Positions 8,012-14,762 of a DNA stretch of 22,913 bases are shown piece after piece. The translations under genes were made by a program, and so were the position numbers. The first letter of the stretch is position 1; every line of letters begins with the position of its first letter. Below the pieces are notes generated by a model that worked only from the letters and a program-made list of their open reading frames with translations, was not told the origin of the DNA and did not search any database. The stretch comes from a virus: positions 1-22,913 of the IMG/VR virus record IMGVR_UViG_3300047481_000096, one strand, 5' to 3'.

Positions 8012-8175
8012 TTTTTCTTTGCCGTTTTTGCAGATTCTTTGAACGCCTTTGCCGTTGGCGCACCCTTGGAGCCAGGCTTCCTCATCCGCTCTGGTGTTTC
8101 ACCAGCAGCTTTCTGGCGCTCAATGCGCTTGCGTTTGGCCTGAATGTTTGCGTAAAGACCTGGGGGCTTTTTCAT
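8008..8175 (-). CDS. Small basic conserved phage protein, 55 residues
   Basis: A 55-residue gene coupled on both sides by ATGA overlaps (8172-8175 with the upstream stop, 8008-8011 with the downstream start), which strongly supports it as real. The product begins MKKPPGLYANIQAKRKRIER and contains RMRKPGSKGAPTAKAF near its end. I recognise this GLYANI-AKRKRI / MRKPGSKGAPT pattern from tiny proteins encoded beside head genes of many podoviruses. It is highly basic (about one third Lys/Arg). No characterised function is known to me; a nucleic-acid-binding or internal virion role is conceivable. Confidence 0.75.
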   Translation of the reverse strand: MKKPPGLYANIQAKRKRIERQKAAGETPERMRKPGSKGAPTAKAFKESAKTAKKK

Positions 8176-8438
8176 TTGCTTGCGATCTTGTTAGCCATTG
8201 CAGCCTGCTTTGCGGCCAGCTTCTTGACCATCGCCATGCGTGAGCGGTCTGCCATGATCTCTTGCGCTCTCATCACGGTGTCCATGTCCGACATTGCGCG
8301 GTACTTTTTCTCTTCGGCCATGTCCTCGCGCTCGTCCTTCATTTCCATCTTGACGTACTTGGCGACAGCGTTACCGTTTGACTTTGAGGCGGCTTTCTTT
8401 GCTGGGGCTTTCTTTGCCGGGGCTTTCATCATCTTCAT
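8172..8438 (-). CDS. Lysine/alanine-rich small protein with PAKKA repeats
   Basis: An 88-residue protein beginning MKMMKAPAKKAPAKKAASK, with APAKK repeated twice, a histone-H1-like or HU-tail-like composition. The rest (KMEMKDEREDMAEEKKYRAM and later KLAAKQAAMANKIASK) is an amphipathic, Met-rich helix. ATGA overlaps join it to the genes on both sides. The repeated APAKK also occurs near the C-terminus of the preceding 67-residue protein, so the two may share origin or partner. Function unknown; DNA condensation or structural packing is an inference from charge only. Confidence 0.6.
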   Translation of the reverse strand: MKMMKAPAKKAPAKKAASKSNGNAVAKYVKMEMKDEREDMAEEKKYRAMSDMDTVMRAQEIMADRSRMAMVKKLAAKQAAMANKIASK

Positions 8439-8638
8439 GCCATCTTCCTTTTGCTCGATGCCTTCTTGCTTGCCATCTTCTTGGCAGGCGCTTTGCTGGG
8501 CTTGCCAGCTTCCATTGCAGCTTTCCGTGCCACGTTCAGAGCGATTGCCACCGCCTGCTTCTTGGGCCGTCCAGCCTTCTCTTCCATCTTGATGTTCTCA
8601 CCAATCGAGGTGCGCGAGTAACCCTTCTTGAGCGGCAT
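8435..8638 (-). CDS. DUF6496-like small phage protein
   Basis: A 67-residue protein. The first 45 residues (MPLKKGYSRTSIGENIKMEE, then AGRPKKQAVAIALNVARKAA) match the very common small phage protein family I know as DUF6496, in which GxPxKQAVAIAxxxAR is the core. The C-terminal 20 residues are an added basic tail with APAKKMASKKASS. It has GAGG upstream of the ATG at 8638 and an ATGA overlap with the next gene. No biochemical function is established for this family to my knowledge. It lies in the cassette between coat-associated and tail genes. Confidence 0.75.
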   Translation of the reverse strand: MPLKKGYSRTSIGENIKMEEKAGRPKKQAVAIALNVARKAAMEAGKPSKAPAKKMASKKASSKRKMA

Positions 8639-8640
8639 GA

Positions 8641-8706
8641 TTATTTCCTCTTCTTGGGGGGTTTTGGCTTCTTCATGGGCTGAGGCTTGCTTGGGTAGAT
8701 CAGCAT
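8641..8706 (-). CDS. Putative 21-residue basic peptide
   Basis: A tiny reading frame starting at ATG 8706 with a strong AAGGAG six bases upstream and ending TAA two bases before the next ATG. The product begins MLIYPSKPQPMKKPKPPKKR, so it is Pro/Lys-rich like its neighbours. The good ribosome binding site, tight spacing and matching composition support expression. It could instead be a leader peptide that couples translation into the DUF6496-like gene after the terminator. No family is recognised. Confidence 0.45.
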   Translation of the reverse strand: MLIYPSKPQPMKKPKPPKKRK

Positions 8707-8717
8707 CACAGACTCCT

Positions 8718-8748
8718 TAAAAAGCGGCCCGGAGGATTAGTCCGGGCC
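8718..8748 (-). terminator. Rho-independent terminator after the decoration-like gene
   Basis: On the minus strand an 8-base stem GGCCCGGA/TCCGGGCC (8741-8748 with 8726-8733) with a 7-base loop is followed by GC and five T residues. It lies 7 bases beyond the stop of the 203-residue gene. It would end or attenuate the head transcript, lowering expression of the downstream small-protein and tail genes relative to coat. Confidence 0.85.
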
Positions 8749-8754
8749 TGGGGT

Positions 8755-9366
8755 TTACATCCGATAGCTTGCAAACGTATCAGCAGCGGTCTTGACGGTC
8801 AGGAATGACCCAGAGGTTGCAGTTACCACAGCGCCATCACCGTTGATGTTATGACCAGATCCAGCGTTGGTCACGGTAGCAGTGTCGGGGCCAGTGTTGA
8901 CCACGGTCCAGGTGAACGAATCACCAACGGCCAGCTCCATCGCGGCATCCATCGCAGCGCCCGTGGGCAACTGGAGGGTCACAGCGGCGGCAGTGGTCGT
9001 GGTAATCAGGCCATCGGTAATGCCAGCGATCATCGCAGCCGAAGTTGCAGCGGCAGTCGTGTTCAGGGCATTGGCCGAAACGCCAGAGCGCACACCAATC
9101 AGCTCGGGGATGCTAGGAGCAGTTCCCACGTTGTACAGGACCACAGTGGCACCAGCTTGAATCTGAATCGTTGCGGCATTGGTAAAAGGACCGTAGACAA
9201 CGATTTCATTGTTCGAAGGCAGGCCAAGGAGGTCTTGCTGAACGGGGTAGTTAGGAAAACCGACAAGCTCGAACACCTGAGCTTCGGCAATGGAGGCGAC
9301 AGCGATGCTCTCACCAGCGCCTACGGCGACGGTAGCGTCACCCTGGGAATAAACGATTTGAGACAT
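8755..9366 (-). CDS. Head decoration or stabilising protein candidate
   Basis: A 203-residue Ala/Thr/Val/Gly-rich beta protein directly after the coat gene. The N-terminal domain (VGAGESIAVASIAEAQVFEL onwards) and the C-terminal domain are distinct. The last 45 residues (VTNAGSGHNINGDGAVVTAT, then SGSFLTVKTAADTFASYRM) follow a pattern common in phage decoration and head-fibre proteins, where a GHxxxG strand pair precedes SGxFxxxxTxxxxFxxYR. No enzymatic motif is present. Immediate coat-proximal position between a strong hairpin and a terminator suggests high-level expression, as for a capsid cement protein. A short head fibre is the main alternative. Confidence 0.55.
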   Translation of the reverse strand: MSQIVYSQGDATVAVGAGESIAVASIAEAQVFELVGFPNYPVQQDLLGLPSNNEIVVYGPFTNAATIQIQAGATVVLYNVGTAPSIPELIGVRSGVSANALNTTAAATSAAMIAGITDGLITTTTAAAVTLQLPTGAAMDAAMELAVGDSFTWTVVNTGPDTATVTNAGSGHNINGDGAVVTATSGSFLTVKTAADTFASYRM

Positions 9367-9388
9367 TTTTAGTTCCTTTCGAATGAGC

Positions 9389-9406
9389 GGGGGGCCGAAG
9401 CCCCCC
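9389..9406 (-). promoter_or_regulatory. Very stable C(UUCG)G hairpin between coat and decoration-like genes
   Basis: On the minus strand GGGGGGC-TTCG-GCCCCCC forms a perfect 7-base-pair stem with a UUCG tetraloop, 6 bases after the coat stop codon and before the ribosome binding site of the next gene. No T tract follows, so it is not a classic terminator. It more likely protects the 3' end of coat mRNA, marks a processing site, or gives partial termination. Confidence 0.75.
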
Positions 9407-9412
9407 TATCAA

Positions 9413-10702
9413 TTAGGGCTGGTTGAACAGGAGGATTCCCGACATCTCAGGCTGCTTGTTCACCACTCCGAACAGGGTATCGAGACGATACTTGATCTTC
9501 ATAGTGTTGATGTCATAGAACTTCTGCATGACCAGCTCGATGCCCTGGTCCGTGCTGCCACGCATGATGGCGGCACCAGAGTCCGAAGGAATTGCAAAGC
9601 GGCCAGGAAGGATTTCCAGAGCATCTTTTTGCCAGAAGGGGTTGATCGCCGAAGCACCCGTGTTGATGTAGGTGATGTCAGCGGCAGCGTTGGGAGTCAC
9701 GATCACGTTCTGATACTGCTCGGCAGCATCGCCACCCTGGCCAGAAATGATCGGGGGGGAGATAACCAGAGTCGTACCGTTCACAACCTGAGTCACGCGG
9801 AAGGTCTTGGGTTCGCCAGTACCTTGTTTGGTGATGTGATGAACAGCCTCGACACCCTCAATGGTGAAGCAGTCGCCAGCAACCACGCCAGTCGTGTCCG
9901 TAACGGTCACGGTCTGGAAACGGTTATCGACGTTGGAGACTTCACCAGTTGCGGCCACGGACGTTGCCTGGGGAACATAAATGTTACCGCCAGCCAGAGT
10001 CGTGTTGATCTCGTCGTTAGCACCAGCCGCGACAGCGATGCGGTTGGCATAGTCCATCTTGTAGGTCATGAAGTTGGCGATGTTTCCAACGAATGCACGC
10101 TCGTAAGCGGTGTTGGACTTGTCGCCCTGGAAGGAACGTGCGCCGATGGTCGCAACACCGTTGGCAATGTTGCCTGCCATCTGGTTGTAGTTGCGGCTGG
10201 AGAGCGCGGCATAGCGGTCAAACATCTGAACGCCCTGCTCGTTCATGATTGCATCGCACTCGGCAATGTCATCAAAACCAGTCGCGTCGCCAGCACGGGG
10301 AACCACAAGGGTGCCTTGGGCCGCGGCCACGTTCATAATCTGGATGTTGATGTCAGAGGCAAGCTTCTGCTTGGCAGACTCACCGAGACGATTCTCTTGG
10401 AGCGAGTCACGCAGCTCGACAGCAGACATGATCCAGGGAACCGAACGGTTGAATCCGATGGTTGAGGGAACGGACAGCTGGGTGTAGTCCCTAAAGTTAC
10501 CAGTCATGTCCAGGGTGAACGAGCCACCAAAGGACTGGGAAATATAGGGCATCGGTCGCCAGATGACGTTGTTGGTGCGCTCCATCATCGTCTGGTCTGT
10601 GTTGTAGATCGAGACGTTGCGCGACAGCACTAGAGCGTCGTTAAAGCCTTCGAGGATGTCCTCAAAGGCTACTCGCTCTTCTTTGGAAAAGGCGTTAGCC
10701 AT
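9413..10702 (-). CDS. Major capsid (coat) protein, P22 gp5-like
   Basis: A 429-residue coat protein of the HK97 fold, P22 branch (P22 gp5 has 430). The diagnostic feature is the inserted I-domain at about residues 235-330: VDNRFQTVTVTDTTGVVAGD, FTIEGVEAVHHI and FRVTQVVNGTTLVISPPII line up by eye with P22 gp5 [20 protein letters not shown] and FSVVRVVDGTHVEI. After it, INPFWQKDALEILP parallels the P22 NVFWADDAIRI. The ATG at 10702 has AAAGGAA upstream. The 125-base gap before it carries a GCCC/GGGC hairpin (10766-10769 with 10777-10780) and T/A-rich sequence that may hold a coat promoter, but I see no convincing -35/-10 pair. The scaffold gene precedes it, as in P22. Confidence 0.93.
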   Translation of the reverse strand: MANAFSKEERVAFEDILEGFNDALVLSRNVSIYNTDQTMMERTNNVIWRPMPYISQSFGGSFTLDMTGNFRDYTQLSVPSTIGFNRSVPWIMSAVELRDSLQENRLGESAKQKLASDINIQIMNVAAAQGTLVVPRAGDATGFDDIAECDAIMNEQGVQMFDRYAALSSRNYNQMAGNIANGVATIGARSFQGDKSNTAYERAFVGNIANFMTYKMDYANRIAVAAGANDEINTTLAGGNIYVPQATSVAATGEVSNVDNRFQTVTVTDTTGVVAGDCFTIEGVEAVHHITKQGTGEPKTFRVTQVVNGTTLVISPPIISGQGGDAAEQYQNVIVTPNAAADITYINTGASAINPFWQKDALEILPGRFAIPSDSGAAIMRGSTDQGIELVMQKFYDINTMKIKYRLDTLFGVVNKQPEMSGILLFNQP

Positions 10703-10827
10703 TTTGAATTCCTTTCAATCGGGTTGAGAAAATGTTTTTTACTGCTCAAGTTCTCATCCAACTGCGCCCGGATGGAGGGCATCAAAATGTCTGCCGATTT
10801 CAGGTTGGCGATACCATAGTAATTATT

Positions 10828-11703
10828 CTAAGCCCTTTTTTGCTTTTTGTAAGCATAGACCTTCGAATAATCTCCAGTCCTGGCCGCTTCCTCTCGGAGG
10901 CGATCAAGGTTTGAATCGACTGCTCCGCGGATCGGAGCGGTGCCACCCCCCACGGTCTTCTCGGGCGGCGGCGGCGTTCTCTTTCCAGTCACTTTCAATT
11001 GGGTCTCCAGTTTGGCAATGGCAAAGGCGAACTTCACAGGATCGGCAATCAATGCCAGCTCTTTTGCCTTCTTAGGGTTTTTACCGAGGGCATAGATCAC
11101 AAGTGCTGGATTCTCAGCGCCTTGGATCACCACGCCCTGCTGGGTGACGTTGAGCATCTCGGCCACGGTGGACTCGGCATCCTCGAAGTCTTTGACTTTG
11201 AGCGAGGTGCGAGACTGGGCGTAAGACTCGAGCTTGTTCTGCCAGGCTTCTTGGGCTTCCTCTTCCTGGCGCTTGCTCTGAGCCAGCTGGTCGTCGTAGC
11301 GGCGCTTCTTGTCGAACCAGTCTGCAAGAGATGCCTCGTACTTGGTCGTGTCGTAATCGAAGTCTTCCAGCTCGGGCTTCTTGCCTGGGGCCGCGCTGGT
11401 CTGCGGTGCCTGCTGCTGGGCAAGCCTGGCTTCGAGTTCTCTGATTCGCTTCTGGTCTTCCCGGTTCTTCTTGCGAAGGTCGCGCACCCACTCTGGAGCG
11501 GGTTGAACTTCCTCTTCCACAGGCTCATCACCGATCATCACGGTGATTTCCTCTGGCTCGGTTTCTGCGACTGGAGCTGCCTGCTCTTCTTGTTGCTGCG
11601 CTTCTATTTCAGGTTGCGCTTCTGATTCTTGAAGGTCTTGCTGGTCTTGAAGGTCAGCGAGGTTAACTTCAGGCGCTTCTGCCTGCTCTTGCTCTGGTGG
11701 CAT
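10828..11703 (-). CDS. Scaffolding protein
   Basis: A 291-residue, highly charged Gln/Glu-rich protein in the P22 gene 8 position (P22 gp8 has 303 residues). It would template procapsid assembly and leave or be removed before packaging. Residues 1-75 are acidic and Gln-rich; residues about 75-185 include a long helix (VRDLRKKNREDQKRIRELEA) and another at KRQEEEAQEAWQNKLESYAQ, typical for the elongated scaffold dimer. The basic C-terminus (DSNLDRLREEAARTGDYSKV then YAYKKQKRA) fits the coat-binding helix-turn-helix. The frame is open to 11802 but the ATG at 11703 is chosen: it has AAAGGAG at ideal spacing and lies 44 bases after the upstream stop. Confidence 0.85.
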   Translation of the reverse strand: MPPEQEQAEAPEVNLADLQDQQDLQESEAQPEIEAQQQEEQAAPVAETEPEEITVMIGDEPVEEEVQPAPEWVRDLRKKNREDQKRIRELEARLAQQQAPQTSAAPGKKPELEDFDYDTTKYEASLADWFDKKRRYDDQLAQSKRQEEEAQEAWQNKLESYAQSRTSLKVKDFEDAESTVAEMLNVTQQGVVIQGAENPALVIYALGKNPKKAKELALIADPVKFAFAIAKLETQLKVTGKRTPPPPEKTVGGGTAPIRGAVDSNLDRLREEAARTGDYSKVYAYKKQKRA

Positions 11704-11747
11704 TACTTTCTCCTTTGCTCGGCCATCTTCGGCTGGCCGGGGTGCCG

Positions 11748-14700
11748 TCACTCTTCTTTTGGTGCCATCTTCTTGCGCTGCGCCTCGGCTCTTTTTTCCC
11801 ACTTGGGAAGAGCTTTGGCCATAGCGCTGTCAACAGACTTACCTATCGAGGCGAAGGCCTTGACTGACTCATTGTGATCACCAATTCGCTGCCGTAATTG
11901 TTTGCGAATTGTCTCTGCTCTTCCTCTGACGCTTGATAGCGCGACACCCTCGGGGAGTTGCTTGGAGTCGATTGGGAGGGCTTCGAGCTTGCCTGCGAGG
12001 AATTTGGAGATGTCTGAGCGCTTAACGCCTTTGCCTGCGAGATCGGTGATTCTAGTGATTGCTTCATCGTTCCATCCTTTCAGAGTTTCCTTAATTATTC
12101 TATTATACTCTGCGCCAGTTCCGGGGTCTTCTACATAATTTTTTCCAAATTCGCTGCGATAGGCCGAACTGAAGACCCTTGGATCTCTTGCGCCGTATCT
12201 TTCTTGCAACATATCGACCGCCCGGTCAATGTTTTCGATGTTCGGGGCTTCTGGGCCTGCGTCGCCAAACCTCGGATTGATGTCCACCACCACGCCGTCC
12301 GGGTAGCGCATGGCCGAAACCTCGAAACCTTCCCCAAGCTCTTTGCTGATGTCTACCAGCAGGCTCTCAGGAACGGCGCCATCAATGTCAAATTTCATGC
12401 TATTGGTGGCCACATAACCCTCTGGCAGCGCTTCACCAGGGTTGAGCCTGCGGATCTCTGCCGCGGCCATTGCTTTCTGCTTCAACCCAGACCCAGCCAC
12501 CGCGTTGGCATAGGCAATCTGGTCTGGGGTCATGTCTTTGAACGGAATGCGAATGTTCGGCCCGGCAGCGCCTTGGAATGTGCCTGCAATGGCGAACGGA
12601 TCTTGTGATGTCGGAGCATAGATCCGGGTGACAGACTCAGCCCGGTTGGTGGCCACTCGGACCAAGTTCTGCCAGGGGGTTGGCTTCCCTCTTGCCGATT
12701 CGTACATTGCGCCAGTCAAAAGCTTAAGGTATTCGCGCTGCGTCAGCTCGTCGCCTGCTGCTTTTGCTGCTTCGTAAAGCTCTGCGCCACGTTTGCCACT
12801 CGGGGTCAAGAGTGTCCCGAACTCAACGGTGGCCTTCGGAGCCATACGGAATGCAGGCGTTGTCGGGCGAAGTGCGTCTGGCACTCTTGGGTCCATCAGA
12901 ATTTCCCTGGTCAGAATCCCGTTTGGAACCTCAATCCCGGCCTTCTCGAGTTTCTTAATGACCTTATTAAATTCGCCTGCATAGTCCGATCCCTCGACCG
13001 CGTCAAGCTTGGTCGTGTCTATCCCCATGTCAGAGGCTCTCATCTCCACCCACTGCCGCGCCTGGTTGTGCCAGGATTCATGCGGAACCGCTGGATTGCC
13101 AGTCTCGTTGTGGTAATCCCGAATCTTGTTCATGTACTTGGCGAATACTTCGTGCAGCGCCTGATTTGCGCCCAGCTGGTCGTCAGTAATACCGAATGCC
13201 TTGCCCACCCAGACATCATTGACCGAGATCGGGTAACGCACTGGCAGGCCACCAGTCAGCGCTAGGGTGTCGGAGAAGTTGCCAGTCTTGTTGGCCAGGT
13301 CTGAGCTAATGTTAGTGCCTTCCCTGCGAAGCGCATCGCGCACGGTCGATGGAATCGTGACATCGACATCGACAGGAACGCCCTGGAGCTTTTGCGAGAG
13401 AATGGCCACCGAGCGCTCGAGGTTCTGCAATGGATCTGCTCGAGCTGAAGTCGCGCCGATTAAATCGAGGAACGTCAGCATCTCTCTGGTAGACAGGTCT
13501 GGCAGGCGATCAATAAATGACTCACCCGACAGCTCATACCAAAGCTGAGAACGAAGCGGAAGCTGAAATGCGCGATCCCACGATGCAGCCGGGAAAGCCT
13601 CCCAGGTTGCACCTGTTCGGTCCACGGCCTGCTTGGCCGCAGCGCTGGACTCGTCAATCGATTCGCGCCACATTCTGGATAGATCGTCATCGGTGCCTTT
13701 AAAGCCTTCACCACGTTGTGCAAGCTGCTCTGGCGTAAGAGCTGACCACGGTTGGCCATCGGGCTGGCCTGGTCGGTAAACGCCACCACGCACACGCTCG
13801 GCCTCTGGAACAATAACGTTGAGGCGATCAGCAACGATGTTCTGGCCCATCCGGGTATCGGCCCTGGCGATCTCCATCTCTTCAGGCGTTGGTGGCCGTG
13901 TCAACGGTGGGATGTCTTGCCCCCGCATCACGGTCTGCCGGGTTGGTTGGTCGAGCTGCTCTGGCCGAATGCTCACCCCGCCAGGCGCTGCCAATGATTC
14001 TCGAACCGCGGCTGCTGTTGGTGATATTGCGGGCGCTGCCGCTCTCATCGTGCCAGGGACATCGGCCATTGCCTGATAGATTTGCTCGGTCGTAAGCTCT
14101 GGCTTCCCAGTGATTGCTCGAACCGCGCCAGTCCCAGCGCTCTCCGCGGCCATTCTCGCGCCGAGTGCGGTATCTCTTACACCCAAAAGAGGCAGCGCCG
14201 TCATTGAGGTGCTGACTGGTGGGAGCTTGTATTCAGTCTCAAGCCTCTCAAAGAACTCGCCAGTCTCGCCGAGCATCTCCCGGCCTGCTTCGGTCTTTGG
14301 TTTATAGCCGAGTCGATCAAGGATCGATGACATCCGAGCCTCGACTGCTCGAGGACTAACATCGCCTTCTCTTACTGATTCGACAAAAGCGCCACCAAGC
14401 GCCACCGGGAAACCAGCGACACTACGGACAACTGCTTCGGCGGTTTCTGCGCCACCGACCAATCGCTCGAGCGGCGTGTATTGGCGCTCTGGAACTGGTC
14501 GATCTCTTATAACTCGACCGAACTGATCGACCTGTGGGACTTCGCTTATTGCTGTCGGCGTTGATGCTCTTGTAAAGGCTTGCTGCGGGGGCGGTGGTTG
14601 AATCTGAGCCTGCGGCAGACGTTGCCGAATAAATTCACTTCCAAGCACTGGTTGCGCTGTGTAGCCAAATGGCCGCAAAAATTGCGTTGCCAAATCAACA

Positions 14701-14762
14701 GGGGCGCCAAGAGTCGAGGCCAGCGCATCATAGGCCAGCTCTTTTATGCGTGGATCAGCCAA
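11748..14762 (-). CDS. Large virion-module protein of unknown function, between portal and scaffold
   Basis: A 1004-residue protein with no counterpart in P22, where portal and scaffold genes are adjacent. It starts at a TTG (14762) eight bases after a strong AGGAGG, overlapping the portal stop by 8 bases. The N-terminus (DALASTLGAPVDLATQFLRP, then FGY and GSEFIRQ) resembles the opening of large phage internal proteins and polyvalent proteins. Residues 60-330 are Pro/Ala-rich and disordered-looking; residues about 360-720 are more globular (for example PHESWHNQARQWVEMRA). A mixed alpha/beta region about 750-870 contains VATNSMKFDIDGAVPESLLV and SAMRYPDGVVVDINPRFGD. The C-terminus is helical and basic. 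I recognise no catalytic signature. Options: ejected internal protein, portal-associated protein, or an enzyme delivered with DNA. Confidence 0.75.
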   Translation of the reverse strand: MADPRIKELAYDALASTLGAPVDLATQFLRPFGYTAQPVLGSEFIRQRLPQAQIQPPPPQQAFTRASTPTAISEVPQVDQFGRVIRDRPVPERQYTPLERLVGGAETAEAVVRSVAGFPVALGGAFVESVREGDVSPRAVEARMSSILDRLGYKPKTEAGREMLGETGEFFERLETEYKLPPVSTSMTALPLLGVRDTALGARMAAESAGTGAVRAITGKPELTTEQIYQAMADVPGTMRAAAPAISPTAAAVRESLAAPGGVSIRPEQLDQPTRQTVMRGQDIPPLTRPPTPEEMEIARADTRMGQNIVADRLNVIVPEAERVRGGVYRPGQPDGQPWSALTPEQLAQRGEGFKGTDDDLSRMWRESIDESSAAAKQAVDRTGATWEAFPAASWDRAFQLPLRSQLWYELSGESFIDRLPDLSTREMLTFLDLIGATSARADPLQNLERSVAILSQKLQGVPVDVDVTIPSTVRDALRREGTNISSDLANKTGNFSDTLALTGGLPVRYPISVNDVWVGKAFGITDDQLGANQALHEVFAKYMNKIRDYHNETGNPAVPHESWHNQARQWVEMRASDMGIDTTKLDAVEGSDYAGEFNKVIKKLEKAGIEVPNGILTREILMDPRVPDALRPTTPAFRMAPKATVEFGTLLTPSGKRGAELYEAAKAAGDELTQREYLKLLTGAMYESARGKPTPWQNLVRVATNRAESVTRIYAPTSQDPFAIAGTFQGAAGPNIRIPFKDMTPDQIAYANAVAGSGLKQKAMAAAEIRRLNPGEALPEGYVATNSMKFDIDGAVPESLLVDISKELGEGFEVSAMRYPDGVVVDINPRFGDAGPEAPNIENIDRAVDMLQERYGARDPRVFSSAYRSEFGKNYVEDPGTGAEYNRIIKETLKGWNDEAITRITDLAGKGVKRSDISKFLAGKLEALPIDSKQLPEGVALSSVRGRAETIRKQLRQRIGDHNESVKAFASIGKSVDSAMAKALPKWEKRAEAQRKKMAPKEE

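Noticed and set aside
9383-10465. Plus-strand 360-residue open frame opposite the coat gene
   Set aside because: His/Val/Asp/Gly-rich mirror of the coat gene with no ribosome binding site; a shadow.
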